From positions 1 through 64,000 of the forward strand of contig JAQUIT010000018.1 of assembly GCA_028681335.1 (NCBI GenBank): a stretch of 64,000 nucleotides of DNA, written 5' to 3'. Below, piece after piece: positions 9,943-19,126 of this stretch; the first letter of the stretch is position 1; each line of letters starts with the position of its first letter. Under the pieces are notes generated by a model that was given only the letters and a program-made list of their open reading frames with translations, had not been told where the DNA came from and made no database searches. The stretch comes from Desulfuromonadaceae bacterium. GTDB lineage: Bacteria; Desulfobacterota; Desulfuromonadia; Geobacterales; Pseudopelobacteraceae. The position numbers and the translations under genes were made by a program.

Positions 9943-12900
9943 ATGTTTCGCTACAGCCTGAAAACAAAAGCTACGCTTCTCTTCCCTCTCTCCGTAACAA
10001 TCGCGCTTTTTTGTCTGCTGTTTTTGATTCAGTATCTATTGCAGGGATATATAATAGAGTCAATTTCCAATCAGCAGTTCCAGGTGGTCTCCAGCCAGGC
10101 AGACGCAGTTGACCAGAAGCTTGTTGAAGCGCATAAACAGCTGCTTGCCATTGCCGCTAAGATCAAGCCAGGGGTTGCTTCTGATCCGCGCAAGGCTCTT
10201 GCCTTTCTTGAAGATCGGGCAGAAGGTGCCTGGCTTTTTGATAACGGGGTGTTTCTGCTGACTCCCGGCGGGCATGTCATTGCCGAACTGCCACTGGGAC
10301 TTTCACGAACCGGCATGGATTTGTCATTCCGGGACTACATGAAAGTAACCTTGGCTACTAAAACCCACTATATATCAGACCCCTATCTCTCTTCGCAATC
10401 ACATCATCACCCGGTTATCATGCTGACGGTTCCGATTCTGGATGCAAACGGCAATGTGTCGAGTGTGCTTGGTGGCAGTATCGACCTGCTGCAACCCAAC
10501 TTTCTGGGCGGTATTGGCCAACACAAAATAGGCAGCACCGGTTCTATGTTCCTCTTTGACACCAACAGGACAATGATTGTCCACTCTGATAAGAACCGGG
10601 TCATGAAGCAGGATATTCCACCCGGGGCGAATCTTCTGCTGGATCGTGCCATAAAAGGTTTTGAAGGGACGGGTGAAACCTTTGATTCCCGTGGTATCAA
10701 GGTTCTGGCCTCCTTTAAACGGTTAAAGTCGAAAGAGTGGATCATTGGTGCCAGTTTGCCGCTGTCAGAAGCTTATTTGCCTGTCAGGCGGGTAAAAAAC
10801 ATGTTCCTGGTTTTCCTGCCGTTGTTCTTGCTGGCAATGTTTCTCTATATGCGTCGCTACCTTAAGCGTATGACAGGTCCGATAATTCAACTTACCAGCC
10901 ATGTAGAGGGCTTGCAGAATAAAAAAGGTGAAGAGCGTTTTTTCCCGTTACAAGGAGAGGACGACATCGCGACACTTGGAAAAGCTTTTAACGAGCTTGT
11001 CAGAGAAAGCGATCTTCAGCGGAGCAGGCTTGAAACGGACCTGGATAGATATGAACTCGCTGATGCACAGCTCCAGCGCCAGAATGAGTACCTGCAGGCG
11101 CTGCACGAGACGACACTGGGATTAATCAGCAGATTGGATGTGGCCGGTTTGCTGCAGGCCATTGTTGTCCGAGCCGGAAGTCTGGTTGGCACTGAGCATT
11201 GCTATGTCTATCTGAAAAATGCTGCCGGGACAGAAATGGAGATGGTGTTCCAGAGTGGTATTTACAATCATCTTCACCACTATCCGATCAGGCCGGGAGA
11301 AGGTATTGCCGGCCGCATCTGGAGTACCGGCAAGCTGTTTAATATTGACGATTACAGCCACTGGGAAGGGCGGCTGCCAGACTCAGACAGGGATGTGCTG
11401 AAGGCCATGGCGGGTGTGCCGCTGAAGTCCGGGGATGAGGTCGTCGGCGTTCTTGGTGTTGCTTTCTTGGATGGAGGGGCTCCACTAAACAGTGAACAGC
11501 TGGAGCTTCTTGTTCAGTTTGGTGAGCTGGCGTCCCTTGCCCTAGAAAATGCCAGACTTAATGACGAATCCCGGCGAGAGCTGGCTGAAAGGATAAAGGC
11601 CGAGGCAAACCTGCGCAAGCTTTCTGTTGCGGTTGAGCAGAATCCAGCTTCAATCCTGATTACTGATATCTCCGGTAGTATTGAATATGCCAACCCGAAT
11701 TTTTTCGAATTGACCGGCTACAATCTTGAAGAGGTTGTTGGTCTTAATCCGCGCTTTCTTAAGTCAGGTGAGACCAGTAACGAGGAATACAGGCAGATGT
11801 GGGAAACGATCCTTGCCGGTGGTGAGTGGCGGGGGGAGTTTCACAACCGTAAGAAAAATGGTGAGCTTTTCTGGGAGCTGGCGCTGATCGCTCCGATACG
11901 GGATGAGAATAACAACATTACCCATTTTATTGCCATCAAGGAAGATATCACCGAGCGGAAGGAACTTGAAAACCAGTTGCGTCATTCGCAGAAGATGGAT
12001 GCTATCGGTCAGCTGGCCGGCGGTATTGCCCACGATTTCAACAATATTCTGACCGCAATTGTCGGTTACGCCAGTATCATGCAACTTAAGCTTCCCGATG
12101 ACAGCCCACTGAAAAAACATGCCGAGCAGATTGCTGCAACTGCTGAGCGTGGTGCAACCCTTACACAGGGCTTGCTCGCCTTCAGTCGCAAGCATGCGTC
12201 GAATCAGGTTGTTGCCGACTTGAATGAAATAATCAACCGTGTCCATCAACTGCTGCTGCGTTTGATCAGCGAAGATATTCATCTCGAAATAAACCTTGAG
12301 CAAAAAGGGTTGCCTGTTTTGGTTGACAGTGGCCAATTTGAACAGGTCTTAATGAACCTTGCGACCAATGCACGCGATGCAATGCCTCAAGGAGGCTCAA
12401 TCGTCATCACGACAGAAACGGTAACTATTGACTCTGATTTTGTCATTGCCAGAGGATTCGGCAAGCCGGGTCGGTACGCTATCCTGACTTTTAGCGATAG
12501 TGGCGAGGGGATGGAAGATGAAACGGTTAAGCATATTTTTGAACCGTTCTATACGACCAAAGAAATGGGCAAGGGGACAGGTCTTGGTCTGTCAATTATC
12601 TACGGCATTATAAAAGAGCATAATGGCTATGTTGTGTGCCGTAGCACCATTGGCATCGGCACTATTTTTCAGATTTATCTGCCACTGCTGGACACGGCTC
12701 CGATTGCTATGGTGGAAAATATGCCGGAGAATGTGGAGAGGGGGCAGGCGGGTGGTTTGATTCTGTTGGCTGAAGACGATGAAACGACTCGGGTGCTCGG
12801 TAAGGAAATTTTGGAAGAATTTGGTTATGTGGTCATTGAGGCGGTTGATGGCGAGGATGCTCTGGAGAAGTTTCGTACACTACGGGAACGGATCAGCCTG

Positions 12901-13119
12901 GTGATACTTGATGTCATTATGCCGAAAATGAACGGTCGCGCGGCACAAGACGCTATCCGGGATATTGATCCTGCTATGCGCATACTGTTTTGTAGTGGAT
13001 ATTCAAGGGATGTGGTGGCAAGTCAGGTGGAGTTGGACGAGGGGGCGAATTATCTTTCCAAGCCATTTACCCCAAAAGAACTGCTGATGAAAATTCGTGA
13101 GGTACTTGATAATGAATAA
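9943..13119 (+). CDS. Hybrid sensor histidine kinase (Cache, HAMP, GAF, PAS, kinase, receiver)
   Basis: 1058 residues. A first membrane helix (about 7-30) is followed by a periplasmic Cache-like sensor domain (about 35-280) and a second helix (about 285-305), then HAMP, GAF (about 390-540), PAS/PAC (about 560-680), dimerisation domain with phosphoacceptor H697 in GGIAHDFNN, HATPase_c (N box [11 protein letters not shown] boxes SGEGM and GKGTGLGL), and a C-terminal receiver with D990 in [10 protein letters not shown] small-molecule ligand sensed outside and a second cue sensed by GAF/PAS are inferred. A TTG start at 9916 is possible, but the ATG at 9943 has an upstream AGGTG. It overlaps the next gene by 8 nt. 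Confidence 0.95.
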   Translation: MFRYSLKTKATLLFPLSVTIALFCLLFLIQYLLQGYIIESISNQQFQVVSSQADAVDQKLVEAHKQLLAIAAKIKPGVASDPRKALAFLEDRAEGAWLFDNGVFLLTPGGHVIAELPLGLSRTGMDLSFRDYMKVTLATKTHYISDPYLSSQSHHHPVIMLTVPILDANGNVSSVLGGSIDLLQPNFLGGIGQHKIGSTGSMFLFDTNRTMIVHSDKNRVMKQDIPPGANLLLDRAIKGFEGTGETFDSRGIKVLASFKRLKSKEWIIGASLPLSEAYLPVRRVKNMFLVFLPLFLLAMFLYMRRYLKRMTGPIIQLTSHVEGLQNKKGEERFFPLQGEDDIATLGKAFNELVRESDLQRSRLETDLDRYELADAQLQRQNEYLQALHETTLGLISRLDVAGLLQAIVVRAGSLVGTEHCYVYLKNAAGTEMEMVFQSGIYNHLHHYPIRPGEGIAGRIWSTGKLFNIDDYSHWEGRLPDSDRDVLKAMAGVPLKSGDEVVGVLGVAFLDGGAPLNSEQLELLVQFGELASLALENARLNDESRRELAERIKAEANLRKLSVAVEQNPASILITDISGSIEYANPNFFELTGYNLEEVVGLNPRFLKSGETSNEEYRQMWETILAGGEWRGEFHNRKKNGELFWELALIAPIRDENNNITHFIAIKEDITERKELENQLRHSQKMDAIGQLAGGIAHDFNNILTAIVGYASIMQLKLPDDSPLKKHAEQIAATAERGATLTQGLLAFSRKHASNQVVADLNEIINRVHQLLLRLISEDIHLEINLEQKGLPVLVDSGQFEQVLMNLATNARDAMPQGGSIVITTETVTIDSDFVIARGFGKPGRYAILTFSDSGEGMEDETVKHIFEPFYTTKEMGKGTGLGLSIIYGIIKEHNGYVVCRSTIGIGTIFQIYLPLLDTAPIAMVENMPENVERGQAGGLILLAEDDETTRVLGKEILEEFGYVVIEAVDGEDALEKFRTLRERISLVILDVIMPKMNGRAAQDAIRDIDPAMRILFCSGYSRDVVASQVELDEGANYLSKPFTPKELLMKIREVLDNE

Positions 13120-14212
13120 TGGCGGTGGTGGTAGAATCTTTGTGGTTGATGACGATCGTTTCGTTCTTGAGAGCGTCACGACGCTGCTGACAGAATTCGG
13201 TTTTTCAGTCCGTGCTTTCTCAAATGGTCAGGAAGCGGTCAGGCAGTTTGTTATGGAACCTGTTGATCTGGTGTTGACCGACATTAATATGCCGATTATG
13301 AATGGACTTGAGTTGCTGGAAAAAATTCGCTTTCTTGACAGGGAAACACCGGTTGTGTTGATGACTGCATATGCCGACCTGGATGTGGCGGTTAAGGCAA
13401 TTCAGAGAGGTGCATTCGATTTTATTATCAAGCCGTACCGCCCGCCGGCACTTGTTCATACGGTTGAAAAAGGTGTTGATTTCAAACGGTTAACTCAGAT
13501 AGAAAAAAACTATAAGGCAGAATTGGAGCGTACCGTCGCCACCAGAACAGCTGAGCTCAATACGGCGCTCGCGGAAATTACCCACATGAGCCGGGAAATT
13601 ATTGAGCGGTTGACGGCAGCTGCCGAACTTCGTGATGAAGACACTGGTCTGCATATTACCCGTGTTGGTATGTATGCCAAGCATTTGGCTGCTCATTTAA
13701 AAATGGCTGATAGTTTTGTTAACGATATTTCGGTGGCGAGCGCCATGCATGATGTCGGCAAAATCGGCATTCCAGATTCAATTCTGCTGAAGCCCGGGCC
13801 TCTTACGGCACAAGAGTTTGCCACCATCAAGCTCCATACAACCATTGGCGAGCGTATTTTGAAAGGGTCTCCGCACAGCATGCTTAAGATGGGTGCAGTG
13901 ATCGCAGCAACTCATCATGAACACTGGGATGGCACCGGTTACCCCGCAGGTTTGAAGGGGACAGAGGTCCCGCTGGAGGGGCGAATAGTCATGCTGGTTG
14001 ACCAGTATGATGCCCTGCGTAACAGCCGCGTCTACAAGCCTGCATTTGATCATGCCAAAACCTGTGACATAATTTTGAATGGCGACGGTCGCACCCTCCC
14101 CGAGCATTTTGACCCGATGGTTCTGTCAGCCTTTGACGAAACAAAGGATGCTTTTGCAGCTATTTTTGAGAAATCCATGTGTAACAGCGCTGAAATACCG
14201 CAAGTCGAATAA
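13112..14212 (+). CDS. Response regulator with HD-GYP-type output domain
   Basis: 366 residues. An N-terminal receiver (about 5-120) carries VVDDD and phosphoacceptor D57 in TDINMP, followed by a short coiled linker (about 130-165) and an HD-GYP domain with H213-D214 in [20 protein letters not shown], and [16 protein letters not shown] (from about 268). This class hydrolyses c-di-GMP or related cyclic dinucleotides. The ATG lies inside the end of the kinase gene (8-nt overlap) with GAGGT upstream, so the two form a cognate pair. A frame opening at 13097 is less likely. The hairpin at 14274 follows. Confidence 0.94.
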   Translation: MNNGGGGRIFVVDDDRFVLESVTTLLTEFGFSVRAFSNGQEAVRQFVMEPVDLVLTDINMPIMNGLELLEKIRFLDRETPVVLMTAYADLDVAVKAIQRGAFDFIIKPYRPPALVHTVEKGVDFKRLTQIEKNYKAELERTVATRTAELNTALAEITHMSREIIERLTAAAELRDEDTGLHITRVGMYAKHLAAHLKMADSFVNDISVASAMHDVGKIGIPDSILLKPGPLTAQEFATIKLHTTIGERILKGSPHSMLKMGAVIAATHHEHWDGTGYPAGLKGTEVPLEGRIVMLVDQYDALRNSRVYKPAFDHAKTCDIILNGDGRTLPEHFDPMVLSAFDETKDAFAAIFEKSMCNSAEIPQVE

Positions 14213-14273
14213 TAGGTTACGCAAAAAACAACTGCGGACCATCCGGAGTCATAGACGATCAAGCTCAAATGAA

Positions 14274-14300
14274 AAGCCCACCAAAACTTTCGGTGGGCTT
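14274..14300. terminator. Hairpin terminator after the HD-GYP regulator; stronger on the minus strand
   Basis: AAGCCCACC paired with GGTGGGCTT around an 8-nt loop containing AAACTTT. On the minus strand the stem is followed by TTTTCATTT; on the plus strand no U tract follows. It therefore terminates the regulator weakly and could equally end a minus-strand transcript from the 14.3-14.8 kb region. Confidence 0.65.
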
Positions 14301-14309
14301 CACTTATCT

Positions 14310-14438
14310 TTACTTATTCGATTCCATTTTCAAGGAGTATTCCGACCCTAACTTCCTTCGGAGTGATGTTGCCAAGCTATGTTGCCTGTTCTCAGGCGGA
14401 GTATCTGCGATGGTAATCGCCCCCCTTTTGAAAAACAT
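14310..14438 (-). CDS. Possible 42-residue peptide gene, unknown
   Basis: Minus-strand ORF of 42 residues, basic (RRK in the middle), without a recognisable family, ending 10 nt before a hairpin with a U tract on this strand. It contains DTPPEN, encoded by one copy of a 16-mer that occurs again 96 nt upstream, where it encodes DTPPER in an 11-codon frame (14473-14508). The start ATG lacks a well-spaced Shine-Dalgarno. Coding status is doubtful; the region may instead be a structured RNA or decayed sequence. Confidence 0.25.
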   Translation of the reverse strand: MFFKRGAITIADTPPENRQHSLATSLRRKLGSEYSLKMESNK

Positions 14439-14504
14439 CTCTTCTTAAGCTGTGTCGGAGCGCTACAGCCTCCTACTTTCGGTTACGCTCAGGCGGAGTA
14501 TCTT
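14392..14504. repeat. Duplicated 16-mer in an intergenic region
   Basis: The word CTCAGGCGGAGTATCT occurs at about 14392-14407 and again at about 14488-14503, roughly 96 bp apart. A third, shorter relative (GGAGTATTCC) lies near 14335. Flanking sequence is only weakly similar. Confidence 0.7.
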
Positions 14505-14813
14505 CCATAACTCAATACCTCCAAGCCGTATTTACTTCGTACTTCATGGTTTTAATATACCACTGCGGAAGCAAAATAACAGTCTGTTTAATTTTTTTTT
14601 TCAAGCGTATAATGTCAAAGTTGAGATGTGCGTGGTTGGCCATCACCGGATATTTAGTGTTGGCTACAGGTAGGAATCAAGATCACCCTCTTTTACCAAT
14701 TTCTTTTCCCTCTCTTTGCCTTTCCTTTGATTCATGCAGTAACGACGTTTCCTCCATCCAGCCAGTGCTTACTTCGGCTAATAATAACGTTGAGGTTTTC
14801 TGAGTAGCGAAGG
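14439..14813. other. Intergenic region without a convincing gene
   Basis: About 375 nt between the small-ORF region and the thioesterase gene. It is AT-rich in the middle, with a run of nine or more T near 14590. Plus-strand frames of 73 and 85 codons cross it but have no ribosome binding site or family resemblance. On the minus strand TTGACA near 14610 followed by AT-rich sequence could be a promoter reading toward the duplicated 16-mers. Nothing else seen. Confidence 0.5.
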
Positions 14814-15305
14814 TCAGCTGATGATGTAGGCAGCCGTACCGGTTGCAATCAGGAGGCCCGCATCATTATTTAACTCCATCTGTACGGAGGCGATACGGCC
14901 GCCAAGGCGTACAACTTTTGCGCTGGCGTGGAAGCTGCGACCAATGCCCTGACGGAGATAATCCACGCGTAAATCAATTGTCCCGAAGCGGCCAAAGCGC
15001 GCAACAATCTGCTCTGTCGTTTCATGAGCGTATTTTTCAGTAATTGCCACGGCAACGGCAAAGCCGCCAACCGTATCCAGCGCCGTTGCTATGACGCCGC
15101 CATGGAGACGGTTATGAAGATAACTGCCGACCAGCTCCGGACGCATATCGAATGTCAGGCAAGGCGACGCCGGGTCAAAAGACTCGATCCGAAGCCCAAT
15201 GACTTCATTGAAGCTGAAGCGATGTTCAAAAATTTCTGTGAAAGTCGCTTCAATGTTGGCCTGTTCCTTGGGTGAACGGCGAACGGCGGCAATTGAGTGG
15301 TCCAT
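14814..15305 (-). CDS. Hotdog-fold acyl-CoA thioesterase (PaaI/YigI-like)
   Basis: 163 residues with the hotdog thioesterase pattern: LHGGVIATALDTVGG (substrate and catalytic helix, about residues 68-82), TIDLRVDYLRQG and a C-terminal ATGTAAYI strand. It probably hydrolyses medium- or long-chain acyl-CoA in the cytoplasm; the substrate cannot be read from the sequence. GAGGACAG precedes the ATG. Solitary, with gaps on both sides. Confidence 0.85.
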   Translation of the reverse strand: MDHSIAAVRRSPKEQANIEATFTEIFEHRFSFNEVIGLRIESFDPASPCLTFDMRPELVGSYLHNRLHGGVIATALDTVGGFAVAVAITEKYAHETTEQIVARFGRFGTIDLRVDYLRQGIGRSFHASAKVVRLGGRIASVQMELNNDAGLLIATGTAAYIIS

Positions 15306-15511
15306 AATTGTCTGTCCTCTTGCTTGTAGTCTTTAATGGCAGAACGAGTAGATCATTCTTAGTTGTGTGGGAGATACCAGTATGTATTGATATATCACAC
15401 ACCATCAGGCTCTTGTTGGGCACGTGTAGCCGGTAGGAATTGCGGGATACCTTTCATACGTGGTGACGAAGGTAGCTGTTTGACGTTACGTGCAACTCTT
15501 GCCGGCAGGCA

Positions 15512-16033
15512 TCAAATCCACTGGTTGTATTTTATGCTGTCATGTTGGAGTCTCTCTGCTGGTATCGATTGCTTTTCTTCGGCGGGATGGCCTACAGCCA
15601 GTAGGCACTCGACTTTAATGTGTTCCGGCAGGTTAAGCAGTTTTTGGATATAGCTTTCCGAGGTTGCTTCAGAGCTGTGTTGTCGATTACGAATTTGTGC
15701 CCAGCAACTGCCAAGCCCTAGTGATACGGCCGTAAGTTGAATGATAATGGCCGCAATGGAGCAGTCTTCAATCCAGACGTCTGATGTGGTGCTGTCAGCG
15801 CAGACGACAATCGCAAGTGGAGAACCTTTTATGAACTCAGAGCCATGTAGCTTTGACGTGGAAAGTTTGGCGAGTGTTTCAGGGTTATCTACCAGAATGA
15901 ATTGCCAAGGGTTTATTCCTCTCGATGATGGTGCCCTGAGTGCCGCTTCAACAAGGGTGTTAATTGTCTCGGGGGCTATTTTTTCAGCAGTGAATTTTCG
16001 TATACTGCGGCGTTTTTGTAAGAGTTCAATCAT
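15512..16033 (-). CDS. Nitroreductase-family flavoprotein
   Basis: 173 residues, FMN-dependent NAD(P)H oxidoreductase family. The N-terminal RRSIRKF phosphate-binding motif, APSSRGINPWQF and the C-terminal LLAVGHPAEEK segment are typical. The physiological substrate is unknown (nitro compounds, quinones or a dehalogenase-like role are seen in the family). GGAGG is four nt before the ATG. It lies just past the nifH terminator, so it is likely a separate transcript. Confidence 0.9.
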   Translation of the reverse strand: MIELLQKRRSIRKFTAEKIAPETINTLVEAALRAPSSRGINPWQFILVDNPETLAKLSTSKLHGSEFIKGSPLAIVVCADSTTSDVWIEDCSIAAIIIQLTAVSLGLGSCWAQIRNRQHSSEATSESYIQKLLNLPEHIKVECLLAVGHPAEEKQSIPAERLQHDSIKYNQWI

Positions 16034-16139
16034 ACATCCTCCTGATGGGATACTTCATGAATGCTCCTGATTATGAATATTTAGTTTAGTACAATGTCTA
16101 TTCGAAAGCGGCAACAGAATTATGAATACAAAATAGACC

Positions 16140-16169
16140 GGCCAGGCTGTTTTTGAAAACAGCCTGGCC
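16140..16169. terminator. Intrinsic terminator downstream of nifH
   Basis: A 14-bp perfect stem, GGCCAGGCTGTTTT paired with AAAACAGCCTGGCC, with a minimal loop. On the minus strand it is 28 nt past the nifH stop and is followed by GGTCTATTTTG. It shows that nifH is not followed by nifDK in the same transcript here. Confidence 0.88.
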
Positions 16170-16197
16170 GCATAAAGCAATTTATTTAAGAGAGTTA

Positions 16198-17079
<882 letters not shown>

Positions 17080-17187
17080 CTATAAGGACGCCAGCATCTA
17101 TCGGGGGGGCGAATTGAGGCGCCTCATGGGGTTGCCATGGTCCCCGGCCTTTTGAGCCGTATGCTCCAATCATGTGGTAAAAAAAAC

Positions 17188-17216
17188 GCCCCGCATCTCA
17201 TGACTGAGACCGGGGC
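17188..17216 (-). terminator. Terminator hairpin in the nifH leader (possible attenuator)
   Basis: On the minus strand the stem GCCCCG/CGGGGC is extended by GTCTCA/TGAGAT with one bulge around a 4-nt loop, and is followed after one G by eight U (17179-17186). It lies 126 nt before the nifH ATG and downstream of the predicted sigma-54 promoter, so most transcripts should stop here unless antiterminated. In Geobacter sulfurreducens nif genes are known to be controlled by an RNA-binding antiterminator (GnfR, ANTAR domain); this hairpin fits that arrangement. Confidence 0.8.
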
Positions 17217-17254
17217 TTAGGGAACCTTGGTTGACAGAATTTTAAGGTTGTTGG

Positions 17255-17276
17255 TGTGACGATTACTTCGGTCACA
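17255..17276 (-). promoter_or_regulatory. 5' hairpin of the nifH leader RNA
   Basis: The inverted repeat TGTGAC/GTCACA with inner CGA/TCG pairing (one bulged C) and a 5-nt loop begins within a few nt of the start site expected from the sigma-54 element. Together with the downstream terminator it resembles the two-hairpin targets of ANTAR proteins, though the loop is not the exact hexanucleotide consensus. Confidence 0.5.
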
Positions 17277-17288
17277 TCACTACCTGGT

Positions 17289-17305
17289 TACACTATCCAT
17301 GCCAA
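17289..17305 (-). promoter_or_regulatory. Predicted sigma-54 (RpoN) promoter of nifH
   Basis: Minus-strand TTGGCATGGATAGTGTA matches the -24/-12 consensus with GG, a 10-nt spacer and G(T instead of C). The predicted start is near 17279, about 220 nt before the nifH ATG. RpoN dependence is the rule for nif promoters in proteobacteria. No clear TGT-N10-ACA NifA site was found upstream. Confidence 0.6.
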
Positions 17306-18011
17306 TCGGTTTGAATGTCTGTTAAACCCTGAGTACAGCGACATGCAGACGTTGCAGCATACTGTTAAGAGAAAAATTAAGAGGGCTATATGATCAGGTT
17401 CTATACAGGGTGACCATAATCAAGCACAATAAGCTGTCTGTCCACAGCATAAACGACAATTTGTTTCGGCGCAGATGTTTCCGTGTTGGAAAAGTGCTCC
17501 ATTAAAAACAATGATGGGCCAGACAAAATGTCTAACCCACTTGTTTTATTGGCGTCAAATGATAGATGGACCTCTAAGTTTTTGAGGTTCTCCAGAAGGA
17601 CTTACTGTATCCTATTTCAACCTCAAAATGAGTGGTACATTAGGCATGATAGAGCTTCTCACACACTCCTGATCATTTCCTCATTTTTTACATATTTTGA
17701 ACACATTTTTATTCTAGTTTGTCACGCGAGGAAAGTGACGCGGTAAATTCCGGCTGAAGGGGCTTGGAATTTGGCGGCAGAGCATAGGCCGGTTTTTAGT
17801 ATGTGTTCTTCATTGGCGTCACAATCCTATTGGACAGCATGATCTTATAAAGATTTTTGAAGCAAGCGTCACCGTTGTAGGGCCGATTAATCCCGACAGC
17901 CACGTCGTTGGCATTACATCCCGATTTGACGTTCATCGATGTATGTGTGTTTTCTCGGTTACTAAATTCAAAGCACCTCAATTAGACTAAATGAGAACGG
18001 AGACCGCAACA
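17306..18011. other. Long intergenic region, no supported gene
   Basis: About 700 nt between the nifH promoter and the CsgG-like gene. The part next to the promoter should hold any activator sites for nifH. Plus-strand 87-codon and minus-strand 61-codon frames have no recognisable product, ribosome binding site or codon signature. The stretch about 17550-17760 looks like decayed mobile-element or coding sequence, but no terminal repeats or transposase motifs could be identified. Confidence 0.5.
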
Positions 18012-18581
18012 ATGAAGCTCATTATTTACCCTGTTATTCTTTGCATCACCCTGTCGGGTTGTTCTCTGTTCAGCACACAACCCGACCCAAAAAAAGTTGC
18101 TCTCATGCCATTTTACTATTCGACACCCGGTAAAAGTATTGGCCAGGAGGTTGCGGATCGTGTGGCTCTGGAACTGATTCTGAATGGATATACCGTTATC
18201 GATAGCAGCACTACTACTGCTTTAATAAACGAAGTAAAATTTTACAATTTAGGTCTGAGCGACGATATGCGGGCAGCATTGAAAGAGCATAATATAGGGG
18301 CAGTTGTTTTCGGCAGTGTCAATGACTTTGCCTGTGAGTCGATCCGAACCCCGTCTCAGACCGGCAGTTTGGTCTTCAATGTTGATAAAAAAAATCGTTG
18401 TACCGTTTCCCTGACTGCCAAAATAGCTGATACAGCAACGGGTAGACTGTTGTGGGGGGTGACTATGAACGATACGTCCGAAGGAGCTGATCTTACTGCG
18501 ATGACGCTGATGAAATCTTTGATCAGCAAGGCCGAGATTAGAAACTCCATTCCCATGAATTTGAAATCGAAGCAACTCTAA
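18012..18581 (+). CDS. CsgG/LpoB-like lipoprotein
   Basis: 189-residue lipoprotein with a short signal and lipobox LSGC (cysteine about residue 17). The mature part has a CsgG/FlgO-like layout: KKVALMPF strand, a VADRVALELILNGYTVID helix-strand, IGAVVFGSVNDF, and a C-terminal TATGRLLWGV. Members sit at the outer membrane or periplasm and include curli exporters and PBP activators; without curli genes nearby a specific role cannot be given. GGAG precedes the ATG at 18012; a longer frame from 17991 would spoil the signal peptide. Confidence 0.7.
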   Translation: MKLIIYPVILCITLSGCSLFSTQPDPKKVALMPFYYSTPGKSIGQEVADRVALELILNGYTVIDSSTTTALINEVKFYNLGLSDDMRAALKEHNIGAVVFGSVNDFACESIRTPSQTGSLVFNVDKKNRCTVSLTAKIADTATGRLLWGVTMNDTSEGADLTAMTLMKSLISKAEIRNSIPMNLKSKQL

Positions 18582-18656
18582 AAAAATGGCACTATTCTTT
18601 ACACAGACAGTCAACGATGAACCTCTACGCCAAGACTGCAGGATAGACTCTATCGA

Positions 18657-18992
18657 ATGCAAAAAATATTATTAAAAGATTCCCTGCCCGATTTTGCGTA
18701 TGAGCTGAAATATCTGCTTGTCAGAGAGAATATGCCTGATCTCGCCAACCAAATTGTAGATATGCAAATTGATGTCGAAAGATGTTTTAGTGGCGAAGAC
18801 TATTTCACAATGATATGTACCGGATTACAACCTCTGTTGGGATGGGGAACGGGACAGCCAAGTATTGTGTTGACTCCTCATAAGGGTACCATCCTACTCA
18901 ACGTTATAGGAAATGATATTATCTCCGTCGAGATTTTCTTCCGCAGTGATATTCAGGAAAGGTTTCTGCAACAGCAGTCTGTACCTTCATAA
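18657..18992 (+). CDS. Hypothetical protein, 111 residues
   Basis: I do not recognise this protein. It has no signal peptide or membrane segment, a helical N-terminal half rich in acidic residues and a beta-rich second half (IVLTPHKGTILLNVIG). It starts 75 nt after the CsgG-like gene on the same strand, with only a weak GGAT-type ribosome binding site. Codon use resembles its neighbours, so it is probably real. Confidence 0.5.
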   Translation: MQKILLKDSLPDFAYELKYLLVRENMPDLANQIVDMQIDVERCFSGEDYFTMICTGLQPLLGWGTGQPSIVLTPHKGTILLNVIGNDIISVEIFFRSDIQERFLQQQSVPS

Positions 18993-19057
18993 CCTCCTCA
19001 CGCCCCGGGCAGTTGTTTGTTGACAACTCAAGCATTTACTTGGGCTGTCAGGAGGTT
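18991..19057. terminator. Intergenic inverted repeat between convergent genes (possible terminator)
   Basis: The outer arms AACCTCCT (18991-18998) and AGGAGGTT (19050-19057) enclose a second hairpin GTTGT/ACAAC. There is no U tract, so function as a terminator is uncertain. Confidence 0.35.
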
Positions 19058-19126
19058 GGTTCACCGCTCTTTACTGTTTTGTCTCGTGTCAAAGGCCCCC
19101 CCCATCGGTCTCTTTCATTCTTGCAA

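Noticed and set aside
11764-12336. 190-codon minus-strand frame inside the histidine kinase
   Set aside because: Opposes the PAS and kinase domains, which are clearly coding on the plus strand.
17483-17746. 87-codon plus-strand frame upstream of the CsgG-like gene
   Set aside because: No ribosome binding site, no family pattern, composition unlike neighbouring genes; possibly decayed sequence.
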